Origin: Streptomyces sp. ALI-76-A
Lineage (GTDB): Bacteria; Actinomycetota; Actinomycetes; Streptomycetales; Streptomycetaceae
NCBI RefSeq assembly: GCF_030287445.1
Contig: NZ_JASVWB010000002.1
Span: forward strand, 1,240,001-1,304,000
DNA length: 64,000 nt
Direction of reading: 5' to 3'
Part shown: one piece after another, positions 16,483-25,660 of the stretch
How positions within the stretch are numbered: the stretch's first letter is position 1
Layout: the number at the start of each line of letters is the position of its first letter
Position numbers and translations under genes: made by a program
Notes under the pieces: model-generated
The model's input: the letters and a program-made list of their open reading frames with translations, nothing else
Database searches by the model: none
What the model was told of the DNA's origin: nothing

Positions 16483-18236
16483 GAGTTGGCAATGATGGCG
16501 ATTCTTGAAAACGGTTCTGGCCGCAGTTCCGTGAAGCTCATGGTCGGGTGAGGATGCGGATCCGGAGGAGCCGGAAGGATGCCCGGTTGTACATGCTCCT
16601 CTTGATCGTTTTGACTCTGTTCACGTTGCCCTCGACGACGCCGGAGCTCCATTCCAGGGTGAGGCCGGCGGTGACGGCAGCGAGGTCCTGGCGGAGGAAG
16701 CCGCCGAAGCCGCGAACGGGTGCGGGAGCATCCTGTTCGGCCTGGCGGATCCAGTCCATCAGCAGGTGTCCGCGGCGGTATGTGACCAGGTCGTGGAAGG
16801 TGCGGGCGAGGTCGCAGGCGCGGGTGATGTCCGGGCAGGCGAGCCGGACTTGGAGGAGTCGTTCGTCGTCTTTCGTGCTGAGGTCTTCCCGGCGGCACAT
16901 GATCCACGAGGTGATCTTCCGGGGGCTGGGGATGTCGGCGCGTACGGGTTCGGCGGTGCCGTCGCGGAGGGATGCGAAGTGTTTGCGGATGGCCTGGACG
17001 CTGCCGCGATAGCCCTGTGTACGGATCTCGGCGAGGACCTGGGGTGCGGTGACGCTGCCGCCGGTGTCGGTGAAGCGTGCGGTGGTGTATGCCTTGAACG
17101 GGGCGAGGACGCCGGTGGGGCGGCGGTCGCGGGCAGAGGCCAGGAGGATGTCGAGGCCCGTGTCGCGGAAGCGGCGCACGGTCTTGCGGTCTAGGTGGAG
17201 ACGGCGGGCGATGGCACTGATGGTCCAGCCGGCGTCCACGAGCCGGTGGACGTCGGCGTGACGCTGCCGGGTCCGCTCGATGATCTGGGTTCGGGGCAGC
17301 TCGGCGGGCGGCAACTCGGTGATCGTGACGGCCGCTGCCAGGGGCACCGCAGTCTCCTCCTCGGCATGTTTCCGCAGGCAGGAGCGGTGTTGATGACAGG
17401 TCTTCTCCACGGCCGCGCCGAGGTTCTGCAGCAGATGCCAGCGGTCTGCGACCTCCAGGGCGTCCGGCGCGGCTTCCTTGATCGCTTTGCTGTAAGCGGT
17501 GGCACGGTCCCTGCAATGATCTCGGCGCCGGGATGCGCGGTGAGCCAGGCGGCGAAGGTGTCGGACTCGCGGTCGGGCAGGACATCAACCACACGTCCGG
17601 ATTCCACGTCGACCAGCAAGGTGCCGTACCGCTTCCCCTTGCGGAAGGCGAAATCGTCGACACCGAGCACGCGCGGCGCCTGCTCGGGCACGGCCGGCTC
17701 CGTGAGCAGGCCCAGCAGCCGCGTCCGGCCCGCCCTCAACCGCAGCCGCCGACAGAGCCGTTGACCGGGGCGACCACCCAGCTCGACCGCAACCGCATGC
17801 TGCCACTGCTTCAGTCCGAGGCTGGAGCGGCGGTACCGCTCGCTGAGCTTGGCGACCTGCTCGACGAACGTCCGCCTCGGACACCGGCCGCGGTCGCAGA
17901 AAAACCGCCGGACCCGTAACCGCACGGTCAGGCTGCGCCCGTTCATCGGCAGCCCGGGCAGGCCCCGCTCGTACGACGAATGCACTCTCGATGCCTGCGA
18001 GTTACACCCCGGACAACGTGGTGGCGGCCCGCACGCGACCGCCTCGACGACCAGCCCCTCGGCGACCTCGGTGACGCGCGTCAACCGCACATCGAAACCG
18101 GAGAACAGAACATCAGCGAGCGATTCGACCCCCATGCACAGGATGTCCCATAGAGGAACGTTCCTGCATGCCGCCTCTGACCTGGTCATTCACGGAACTG
18201 CGGCCAGAACCAGATTCAGATATCGCCATCAGCAAC
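16483..18236 (-). mobile_element. ISL3-family element with visible inverted ends
   Basis: The two ends share GGTTCTGGCCGCAGTTCCG in inverted orientation (about 16511-16533 and 18188-18210), extending outward to GAGTTG at 16483 and its complement at 18231-18236. The length of about 1.75 kb fits ISL3. I see no convincing target duplication. The transposase inside is frameshifted. Confidence 0.75.
16538..18135 (-). pseudogene. ISL3 transposase, frameshifted
   Basis: N-terminal part from ATG 18135: [16 protein letters not shown], zinc-binding [27 protein letters not shown] and [21 protein letters not shown] (first Asp of the DDE site). The frame breaks near 17519, where one base is missing (GAGATCAT-TGCAGG). 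In the -1 frame it continues as [16 protein letters not shown] and [15 protein letters not shown], then DLTLEWSSGVVEGNVNRVKTI with the terminal Glu region. Otherwise full length, so a recent inactivation. Confidence 0.88.
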
Positions 18237-18683
18237 TCTCAGTGAATCTGATGTCCGTGGTCGCAGCGCCGCCCACGCCACCGAAAGGGACCGCATATCC
18301 AGACCGCGTCCCACTGAGCGTCGGCGTAGCGCTGCCCGTGCTCGACCTGCTCTACGCCGACTCTAGTGCTCTGACCGCATAGGTTCGCCGGGTCGGTGGT
18401 CGTGGCGGTTGGATGTGGGGTGACGTCCGATCCGACCGCTGGAGGCGCGGTGGCCGAGCCTGTCCGTGTGCGCAGACTGACCGACCAGGAGGGGCAGAAG
18501 CTGCAGCAGATCGTGCGCCGGGGAAGTACCAACTCGGTGCGCTATCGGCGCGCGATGATGCTGCTGGCCTCGGCCGGCGGGAACCGGGTGCCGGTGATCG
18601 CCCAGCTGGTGCAGGCTGACGAGGACACCGTCCGGGACGTGATCCACCGGTTCAACGAGATCGGCCTGGCCTGCCTGGACCCT

Positions 18684-19119
18684 AATTCGTTGGTAGCGGC
18701 ACCGGCGCGGCTCTTGGAGCAGTGCCGGACTGTTCGAGTACGGGACTGTGACGCCTTTCTGGACCCAGGCTGATTGAGGCCTTCACTGAGAGCGGCGCAC
18801 GGTCCGAGTGCTCGAGGTGAATGGCGGTCGCGTGGACGAGGTGGACAACCTATACAAGTCCCGGCCTGCGAGGCCTCTAGGTAGAGCGGTGACGTTCGTC
18901 GTCTTCACGGCCGCCATCACCCGCGGCGCATTCACTCGTTGGAGTTGGTGGTGCGAGCCCGTTTCACGGTGACCTCTTACCAGTCCCGAGCCCTCGAGCT
19001 CTGGACAAGACCGAGGCCCGTGGGATGCGCTGGTGCCGCGAACGGCTTGTGAGATGTCGGACCGAGGAGTCCTGGAATTAGGGAGCCGCGTGGCCCGCTT
19101 GCGCTCGTGACCAGCGCAG
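18684..19119 (+). ncRNA. candidate IS110 bridge RNA region
   Basis: IS110 recombinases are guided by a bridge RNA transcribed from the non-coding end of the element. This 436-base leader lies at the 5' side of the recombinase, as in IS621. It contains CTGGACCC at 18759-18766, matching the left target flank CTGGACCC at 18675-18682; with the upstream GCCT the match is 12 of 14. CCGAG at 18804-18808 is complementary to the right flank CTCGG. These are the positions and polarity expected of left and right target guides. Folding was not computed. Confidence 0.45.
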
Positions 19120-20372
19120 ATGCCGGCGCCGAAGGGGAGAAGCAACTTGATCTACTGCGGGATTGACTGGGCTGAGAAGCATCACGACGTCGCCCTGATT
19201 GACGACACCGGGCAGCTGCTGGCCAAGCGCCGCATCACCGACGATATGGCTGGCTACCGGCTGCTGCTGGACCTGCTCGCCGAGTACGGCGACGCGATGG
19301 ACGACCCGATCCCGATCGCCATCGAAACCAGCCGTGGCCTCCTGGTCGCGGCTCTGCGGCAGAGCAATCGGAAGGTCTTCGCGATCAATCCGATGGCCGC
19401 TGCCCGCTACCGCGACCGGCACGGCGTATCCCGCAAGAAGTCCGACCCTGGCGACGCTCTGGTGCTGGCCAACATCCTGCGCACCGATATGCCTATTCAC
19501 CGGCCGCTGCCGGCCGACACCGACCTTGCACGCGCCATTGCCGTCCTCGCACGCGCCCAGCAGGACGCGACCTGGAACCGGCAGCAGATCGCCAACCAGC
19601 TGCGCTCGCTGCTGCGCGAGTATTACCCCGCCGCCCTGGACGCCTTCGCCGGATGGACCAACGGGCTGTGCCGTTCCGAAGCACGCGAACTGCTGAAGCT
19701 CGCCCCACCCCGAGCCAGGCCGCCCGGCTCACCCGCGCCCAGCTCCGGTCCGCCCTCAAACGCTCCGGGCGCAGCCGCGGCATCGAAGCCGAGGCCGACC
19801 GGCTCCGCGAGGTCTTCCGGGGTGACTACGCGAGCCAGCCGAAGCTGGTCGAAGACGCGCTCGGCAAGCAGGCTTTCGCCCTCCTCCGGCAGTTGGAAGC
19901 CGCCTGCCTTGCTGCTGACGAGCTCGCTGAGGCGGTCGAGGAGTCTTTCGTCCAACACCCGGACGCCAAAGTCATCTTGAGTTTCCCCGGTCTCGGGGTC
20001 CAGCTCAGCGCCCGGGTGCTGGCCGAGATCGGCGATGACCGCCAGCGGTTCGTCGACGCACGTGGCATGAAGGCCTATGCAGGGTCTGCCCCCGTCACCC
20101 GCGCATCCGGCAAGAAACACCACGTCGGACGTCGCATGGTCAAGAACGACCGGCTTAACCATGCCGGCTACCTGTGGGCCTTCTCCGCTCTGCGGTCCTC
20201 TCCCGGAGCGGATGCCCACTACCGGCGCCGACGCGAGCAAGGGGATTGGCACGCGGCAGCCCAACGTCACCTGTTCAACCGCATGATCGGCCAGCTCTAC
20301 CACTGTCTTCAGGCAGGCGAACTGTTCGACGAACACATCGCCTTTCCCTCCGAACTGGCCGCAGCAGCTTGA
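19120..20372 (+). pseudogene. IS110 transposase/recombinase, single frameshift
   Basis: The N-terminal RuvC-like DEDD domain has YCGIDWAEKHHDVAL (Asp), IAIETSRGLL (Glu) and RKKSDPGDALVLANIL (Asp, Asp). After about residue 198 the frame is lost near 19711: one base is missing in GCTCGCCCC-ACCCCG. It continues in the next frame as TPSQAARLTRAQLRSALKRSG. The C-terminal transposase_20 domain has ILSFPGLGVQLSARVLAEIGD and GSAPVTRASGKK with the likely catalytic Ser, ending PSELAAAA. A one-base restoration would give a full-length protein. Confidence 0.9.
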
Positions 20373-21304
20373 CGAGTTGGCATCGTGAGATGTCTCGGTG
20401 GGCGGGAGGCCGTCCCCGCCAACTCGGCCCTGACGACGAGGACTTCGTCATCCAGACGGCCACCACCCGCCCCACCAAACTCGGCCAGCCCTTCACCCGC
20501 TGGTCACTGCGCAAACTCGTCGCCTACCTACGGAAAATCCACGGCCGGCTGATTCGCATCGGCCGCGAGGTGTTACGCGGCCTGCTCGCCCGCCGCGGTG
20601 TCACCTTTCAGCGCACCAAGACTTGGAAGGAATCCCCGGACCCCGAGCGCGAGGCGAAGCTGGACCGGATCGAGAAAGTCCTTGACCGCTTCCCGGACCG
20701 GGTCTTCGCCTTCGACGAGTTCGGCCCCCTCGGGATCCGACCCACCGGCGGCAGCTGCTGGGCCGCGCAGACCAGGTCCGACCGGGTGCCGGCCACCTAC
20801 CACCGCACCCACGGAGTGCGGTACTTCCACGGCTGCTACTCGGTCGGCGACGACACCCTGTGGGGCGTCAACCGCCGCAGGAAGGGCGCCGCCAACACGC
20901 TGGCCGCACTGAAGTCGATCCGCGCCGCCCGACCCGACGGCGCCCCGATCTACGTGATCCTGGACAACCTGTCCGCCCACAAAGGCGCCGACATCCGCCG
21001 TTGGGCCAGGAAACACAAGGTCGAACTGTGCTTCACCCCGACCTACGCCTCCTGGGCCAACCCGATCGAAGCCCACTTCGGACCACTGCGGCAGTTCACC
21101 ATCGCCAACTCCCACCACCCCAACCACACCGTGCAGACACGGGCATTGCACGCCTACCTGCGGTGGCGCAACGCCAACGCCCGCCACCGCGACGTCCTGG
21201 CCGCAGAACGCAAAGAACGCGCCCGCGTCCGCAGCGAGAAGGGCATCCGCTGGGGCGGACGCCTCAGCGCATCCGCAGCCTGACACCGCCCAACGGCCAG
21301 TGAC

Positions 21305-21715
21305 TCAGAAGCCTCGGAAGACGCCGTCCTCGTCGACGGCGCCGGCGAACTCCTCGAAGTCCATGTTCGCGCCCGAGAGGTTGTTCTCAATGCTCCACAG
21401 CTGGGCTGCCACAACGCGGACACTACGCCCACGCTCACCCTGCAGGCCCAGCACGAGGAGCGGCCGTTCAGTCGAGGCGAGGGCTACAGAGTCCGCTAGG
21501 ACAAGAAGCGGATGCTGGTACTCCACGGGGATCAGGTCGAGGGCCTGGTCGGATGTCAACCCCTCGTACCTCCGGTCATCGACGACTGCGACGTTGGCCA
21601 AGAAACCGTCCTTGCTGGGCGAGAACAGCGACGCCCGCAGAGCGTCCCACGCACCGTCTGCCGAGAAGTCGGTGCGCACAACGAGGGCTTCCAAAGTGCA
21701 GGGGAGCTGATTCAT
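21305..21715 (-). CDS. DUF6924-like small protein
   Basis: 136 residues from ATG 21715. The pattern matches a small actinobacterial family of unknown function: LVVRTDFSADGAWDAL at the start, FLANVAVVDDRRYEGLT in the middle, and the strongly conserved end LWSIENNLSGANMDFEEFA followed by GAVDEDGVFRGF. No catalytic motif or membrane segment. It sits alone between IS630 and IS21-type elements and appears intact, a stranded passenger gene. Confidence 0.65.
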   Translation of the reverse strand: MNQLPCTLEALVVRTDFSADGAWDALRASLFSPSKDGFLANVAVVDDRRYEGLTSDQALDLIPVEYQHPLLVLADSVALASTERPLLVLGLQGERGRSVRVVAAQLWSIENNLSGANMDFEEFAGAVDEDGVFRGF

Positions 21716-21844
21716 GCGCGGACAGTACCGCCAACCCGGTGAACCAATCCGGTCACAGCACTAGCCGGTACGTGACCACCTCGGTGGCCAACCACATTCA
21801 CGACATCGCCTTCGATGACCTGGACTAGCCTCGATCTTTCGTGA

Positions 21845-21871
21845 CGGTCCGCCGACGGAGTCGGTGGGCCG
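21845..21871. terminator. hairpin with following T-rich tract
   Basis: CGGTCCGCCGAC, loop GGA, GTCGGTGGGCCG forms a 12-bp stem with two G-T pairs, followed by TTTCGCTTT on the plus strand. A terminator-like structure with no clear intact gene upstream. Confidence 0.45.
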
Positions 21872-21943
21872 TTTCGCTTTCGGTGGCTGATGCCGGGCAG
21901 GCTGTGGGCCCGAGTGTCGCGTCGGGTGGGCGCCGGGTTCCAC

Positions 21944-23449
21944 TGCTCCGGGTGGGGTGGTGCTACTCGCAGGGGTAGGGAAGCTGCTGGTCAGCCCGGG
22001 TTCGGCAGGAGTGCGAGCCGTGCGAGGGCGTCTGTGATCTCCCGGGTCCAGGGCCAGTGGCGGGCGAGGCGGAGCCAGCGGCGGCGGCCGGTGGTGACCA
22101 GTTGGGCGGCGGCAGAGAACAGGCGCAGGCGAAGCCGTTTGGGCTCCCAGGCCGGGTCATGGCGGCCGGCGCCGGTGGGCAGACCGTCCCAGTGGGTCTC
22201 ATCCACGATGCGGGCACCTCGGCCGACTGCCCTGGGATGGGCGGCCAACAACGTCTGACCGTTCGCGTCGGCGACGGTGGAATGCAGTGTGATCTGGGAC
22301 TTCGTGGCCCGGATCTCGACCAGCTGGCGAGGGCGGACCTTGCGAGCGGGAACCGAGTAGAGGTTCGCGTCGAACGCAACCAGGCAGTCCTTGCCGACAT
22401 GCCGCAGATGCCGCTGTGTGACCACATACGGAGTCGTCGGCAGCGGCCGGAGAGCCGTGTGATCGCGCACGGCCCGGTGTCCGATGATCTCGCCGTGGGT
22501 GCCATGGACCTTCGCTCGCCGCAGTGGCACCCAGGAGGCGAAGGCGGCGTTCATCTCCTCGATGGAGGAGAAGGCCCGCCCGGCGAGCACGTGGTCCCGG
22601 ACGATGCCGACCTGGCGCTCGACCCGGCCTTTGCCCTGGGGCCGGTAGGCGGCCAGCACGTCGATGTCGAAGTCGTAGTGCCCGGCGAAGGCGACCGCTT
22701 CCGGGTGCAGCGGAACTGCCTCGCCCGGGGCGACGTGCCGGCGCACGACTGTCTTGGTGCGGTCGTAGACGATGCTCATCGGCACTCCGCCGAAGTGCGC
22801 GAACGCCTGCCGGTGGCAGTCGAAGAACGTCGCCAGGTCCTGGCTGGTGGTGAAACAGCAGAACGGATCGCGCGAGTACGACAACGTCATGTGGAACGAG
22901 TAGACCTTCGGGATGCCGACATGGGCGAGGATCTTTCCTTCGTCGCCCCAGTCCACCTGGGCCTGAGCACCCGGAACGACCTCGAACCGCCGGTGCAGAC
23001 CCGCCAGCTCGCCGGGACTGATGCCCAGTTCCTCCGCGATCCGTGGCCGGGCTTCTTGCACGTAAAGCTTCACCCGTTGGTAGTTGATGGTGACCGCGTA
23101 GTCCTGGATCAGACGTTCATGGATCACCGACGCCTTGAGCAGGACCTCGGACCTGAGCATCGAGTCGATCAGCGGCGCGACCTCGTCCACCACCCGGCGA
23201 TGCCGGCGACCGGCTGTTTCCCGCTTCGGCGGCGCGGCCGACGCCGGATTCTTCAGGTACTTGCTGACCGTCCGGCGGTTCAGCCCCGTCTCCTTAGCGA
23301 TCTCCCGCAGGCTCATCGCACCGGACTCATACAGCGGACGAAACCGCCTCAACTCCAGCCACCGATGTGGATCCAGGACCACCGTCAGTCGCCTCCCTGC
23401 CGCCCCGAACCGACAGCAGCAGACTCACGGTCTCCACCCCACCCCCGCA
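21944..23449 (-). mobile_element. IS21-type element carrying istA only
   Basis: Ends begin TGC and share GGGTGGGGTGG in inverted orientation (21951-21961 and complement at 23432-23442). The flanks show a CCAC direct repeat at 21940-21943 and 23450-23453, a 4-bp target duplication. At 1506 bp it has room for istA but not istB, which is absent. Confidence 0.7.
21991..23382 (-). CDS. istA: IS21-family transposase IstA
   Basis: 463 residues, apparently intact. N-terminal helix-turn-helix SLREIAKETGLNRRTVSKYLK, then the DDE integrase core: PGAQAQVDWGDEGKI (Asp), MSIVYDRTKTVV (Asp) and QGKGRVERQVGIVRDHV (Glu). The C-terminal Mu-transposase-like beta domain has DANLYSVPARKVRPRQLVEI. Starts at GTG 23382. 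IstA normally needs the ATPase IstB encoded directly downstream; no istB follows, so autonomous transposition is doubtful unless IstB is supplied in trans. Confidence 0.92.
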   Translation of the reverse strand: MVLDPHRWLELRRFRPLYESGAMSLREIAKETGLNRRTVSKYLKNPASAAPPKRETAGRRHRRVVDEVAPLIDSMLRSEVLLKASVIHERLIQDYAVTINYQRVKLYVQEARPRIAEELGISPGELAGLHRRFEVVPGAQAQVDWGDEGKILAHVGIPKVYSFHMTLSYSRDPFCCFTTSQDLATFFDCHRQAFAHFGGVPMSIVYDRTKTVVRRHVAPGEAVPLHPEAVAFAGHYDFDIDVLAAYRPQGKGRVERQVGIVRDHVLAGRAFSSIEEMNAAFASWVPLRRAKVHGTHGEIIGHRAVRDHTALRPLPTTPYVVTQRHLRHVGKDCLVAFDANLYSVPARKVRPRQLVEIRATKSQITLHSTVADANGQTLLAAHPRAVGRGARIVDETHWDGLPTGAGRHDPAWEPKRLRLRLFSAAAQLVTTGRRRWLRLARHWPWTREITDALARLALLPNPG

Positions 23450-25074
23450 CCACAAACGGCGCACATTCCTCCGTACGAGGTGGTGCACGTGCACTTGTAC
23501 GCCGACAGGTGCCGGTGTTGCCACCGGTCCGTTTCTGCGGGCCGCTCGCCGAACCCGGCGTGCGCGTTTCCACGCACCGGGCTCTCCACGGTCTCTGCCG
23601 TCAGAGCGTGGTTGGCCAGGGTCCAGGGATTTGGGATCTTGTTGCCGCGGTACCGGTATCGCTCGGTTGGCACCCGGCCGAGGTTGAACAGTTCGACCCC
23701 GTCTGATGAAGGCATTCGCCACTGGCCGGTGTGGTCGGTGAGGTGCCTTCGAAGATCGGTCCAGCTCCAGCGGTGCAGCCGCATCCACCACCGGGCAACC
23801 CGCCGCCAGACGAAAATGGCGAGGGTTTGCATGGTGCTCTTGGCGACTGCGTATCTGAAGTAGTTGGACCAGCCGCGCATGACTCGGTTGAGCCGTCTCA
23901 GCACGTCCCTGGGTGGCTGTTGCGACAACCTGGGTGTCAGGGCACGAATCTTGTCCTTCAGGGACCGGATGGGCCGGTCGGCGATGAAGGTGTAGATGTA
24001 CCACTTGTCCGTACCTCGCTTGCGTTTCCACTGGAGGCGGAAGCCAAGGAAGTCGAACCCTTCACTCATGTGCACGATGCGGGTCTTGGCTTCGGAGAAC
24101 CGAAGTCCCAGCGGCGCGAGCACATCAGCGATTTCCTCGCGCAGGGCTTTCGCATCGTCGCAGCTGCCGAACACGAGCACGACGAAATCGTCCGCGTAGC
24201 GGACGATCCGCCAGTTCGGCAATTCCCTCCGGCGGCGGAGGGCGCGACTTACGGGGCTGCCCATCGCCCCGCCCGGCTGCCACGGCCCGTGGGCGTGCTC
24301 ATCGAGCGCGCTCAGGGCGATGTTGGCCAGCAGCGGGGACAGGACGCCTCCTTGCGGCGTGCCGGTCGGGTTGTCCTCGAAGTGACCGGTTTCGGTCATC
24401 ACCCCGGCCTTGAGGAACGCCTTGACCAGCAGCAGCACATGCTTGTCCTTCACCCGAGTCCGCACCCGGTCCATGAGGGCCGTGTGGTCGATCGAGTCGA
24501 AGCAGGCTTCGATATCCGCATCCAGCACCCAGCGGTAGCCTTTGGTGCCGAAGTACTGAATCTCCGCGACTGCATCGTGTGCCCGTCGCTTCGGCCGGAA
24601 ACCGTATGAGACCGGCAGGAAGCCGGCCTCGAAGATCGGCTCCAGCACCAGCTTCAGCGCCGCCTGAACCACCCGATCCGCAATGGTCGGAATTCCCAGC
24701 TTCCGGACTTTTCCGCTGCCACCCGGCTTGGGGATCTTGCGTTCCCGCACCGGAATCGGACGAAACGATCCGTCCTTCAACTGGGTTCGCAGGTCGTCCA
24801 GGAACCCGGACATCCCGGCGATCTCCTCAATATCGGCGACGGTCAGGCCGTCGATTCCGGGAGTTTTCGCGCCGGTGTTGCCCGCGACCCGATCGAACGC
24901 CACCAACAGCGTCGCCGGATCGTGCACGAGGTTGAACAGGTCGTCGAACCTGCGGCCGGGATCGGCCACCGCCAAACGGTGAAGCTTGGCCTGCATCCTC
25001 GATACCCGGGCGCGCGGCCCCACCGGGTCCGTCGCGTTCGCGGCGCCGATGTTCACCGGCGCGTCTTTCGACAT
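23425..25074 (-). CDS. ltrA: group II intron reverse transcriptase/maturase
   Basis: 549 residues as read. RT domains in order: GNTGAKTPGIDGLTV (RT0/1), RPIPVRERKIPKPGG, KLGIPTIADRVVQAALK (RT2), PVSYGFRPKRRAHDAV, LDADIEACFDSIDH (RT3), TPQGGVLSPLLANIAL (RT4) and the catalytic IVRYADDFVVLV (RT5). A maturase X domain follows (NRVMRGWSNYFRYAVAK). The endonuclease HNH is not evident. The frame runs through domain V and past the intron end into flanking DNA up to the IS21-type end, so the last ~55 residues are probably not the native terminus. It promotes splicing and retrohoming. Confidence 0.92.
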   Translation of the reverse strand: MSKDAPVNIGAANATDPVGPRARVSRMQAKLHRLAVADPGRRFDDLFNLVHDPATLLVAFDRVAGNTGAKTPGIDGLTVADIEEIAGMSGFLDDLRTQLKDGSFRPIPVRERKIPKPGGSGKVRKLGIPTIADRVVQAALKLVLEPIFEAGFLPVSYGFRPKRRAHDAVAEIQYFGTKGYRWVLDADIEACFDSIDHTALMDRVRTRVKDKHVLLLVKAFLKAGVMTETGHFEDNPTGTPQGGVLSPLLANIALSALDEHAHGPWQPGGAMGSPVSRALRRRRELPNWRIVRYADDFVVLVFGSCDDAKALREEIADVLAPLGLRFSEAKTRIVHMSEGFDFLGFRLQWKRKRGTDKWYIYTFIADRPIRSLKDKIRALTPRLSQQPPRDVLRRLNRVMRGWSNYFRYAVAKSTMQTLAIFVWRRVARWWMRLHRWSWTDLRRHLTDHTGQWRMPSSDGVELFNLGRVPTERYRYRGNKIPNPWTLANHALTAETVESPVRGNAHAGFGERPAETDRWQHRHLSAYKCTCTTSYGGMCAVCGAGVGWRP

Positions 25075-25660
25075 TGCAGCCTCCTTCCCTTCTCGAAACC
25101 GCTGCCGTCCTTCTCCATGCGCCGGGCTTTCCCCGGCTCGGAGTACTACGACGGCTCCGCCCCATCCCGGCCCGGTCAGCGGTCGGTGCGCTCAGCCACC
25201 CCTCCGGGCTGGCGGCCCGGCCGGGTGGGAAGACCCGGATGGTTCCCCGTGTTCACTGTGATTCGCTCGACGGAGGAGGAGCCCGACTCTGCCCCTGCGG
25301 CATCACCACGGCTACCCCGCAGCATTTCGCCGTGGTCTCCCGACCAGCCGTCCTATCCGGCCCAGGAGTTACCCGCCGATATCCGGTGGGTGCGCACCGC
25401 CCCGGCCCATATCCGCCAGATTTGAGCCGGTGCAAGATGAAGGGACGTAAACGCCGGTTCCTCTCGTACTCCTTTCCGTCCCGCTCGCCGGACCCGCACC
25501 ATCTGGCAGTGCTGACACGTCCCGGCTTTGTCAGGGCCGCTTCCCGCCCTCACCGGCACCACCCGGATCGGACTGCCCTCAGCTCCACCGTCCTGCTGCG
25601 ACAGGATCAGCGACGAAGGTCTCCCACCTCCGTTCGAATCAACAGCGCCTCACGGCGCAC
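23500..25660 (-). mobile_element. group II intron
   Basis: The 5' end reads GTGCGCCGTGAGGCGC from 25660 leftward (the GTGYG consensus), immediately after the IS1380 coding sequence ending GAACGACCG. A canonical domain V lies at 23551-23584. The multifunctional reverse transcriptase is encoded in the domain IV position. The exact 3' end is uncertain; domain VI should close about 40-55 bases past domain V, near 23500. The region 25075-25660 is the domain I-III ribozyme core and holds no gene. Confidence 0.85.
23551..23584 (-). ncRNA. group II intron domain V
   Basis: On the minus strand the 34 bases start GAGCCCGGTGCGTGG, have a GAAA tetraloop, and end ACGCGCACGCCGGGTTC (joined through the loop). 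This is the canonical length, with an AGC catalytic triad at positions 2-4 and the two-base bulge. It confirms the intron's orientation and that the ribozyme core is present. Confidence 0.85.

Larger units (their letters stand above)
18684..20395 (+). mobile_element. IS110-family element inserted in the IS630 transposase
   Basis: About 1712 bp, defined by the exact break in the IS630 reading frame: GACCCT|AATTCG at the left and GATGTCT|CGGTGG at the right. Both junctions carry the dinucleotide CT, the core used by IS110/IS621-type recombinases. No terminal inverted repeats are seen, as expected. About 435 bases of non-coding DNA precede the recombinase gene. Confidence 0.85.
18450..21283 (+). 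pseudogene. IS630 transposase interrupted at codon ~78
   Basis: The 5' part from GTG 18450 encodes the helix-turn-helix region (VRRLTDQEGQKLQQIVRRG, then ADEDTVRDVIHRFNEIG) ending LACLDP at 18683. The 3' part resumes at 20396 with RWAGGRPRQLGPDDED and carries the DDE catalytic domain: RVFAFDEFGPLGIRP, IYVILDNLSAHKG and WANPIEAHFGPLRQF (Asp, Asp, Glu). Coding would be intact after precise excision of the IS110. Confidence 0.9.
18365..21300 (+). mobile_element. IS630-family element split by an IS110 insertion
   Basis: The transposase halves at 18450-18683 and 20396-21283 join exactly if bases 18684-20395 are removed. Outer ends are approximate; weakly similar inverted sequences lie near 18367 and 21300. 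Without the insert the element is about 1.2 kb, normal for IS630. Confidence 0.7.

Noticed and set aside
21725..21828. Short plus-strand frame ending HIHDIAFDDLD
   Set aside because: No start with a ribosome-binding site and only about 30 residues; could be a remnant C-terminus but is not supportable.
22057..23706. 549-codon plus-strand frame over istA
   Set aside because: Antisense to the intact IstA gene and crosses the IS21-type element boundary at 23449, which a real gene would not be expected to do.
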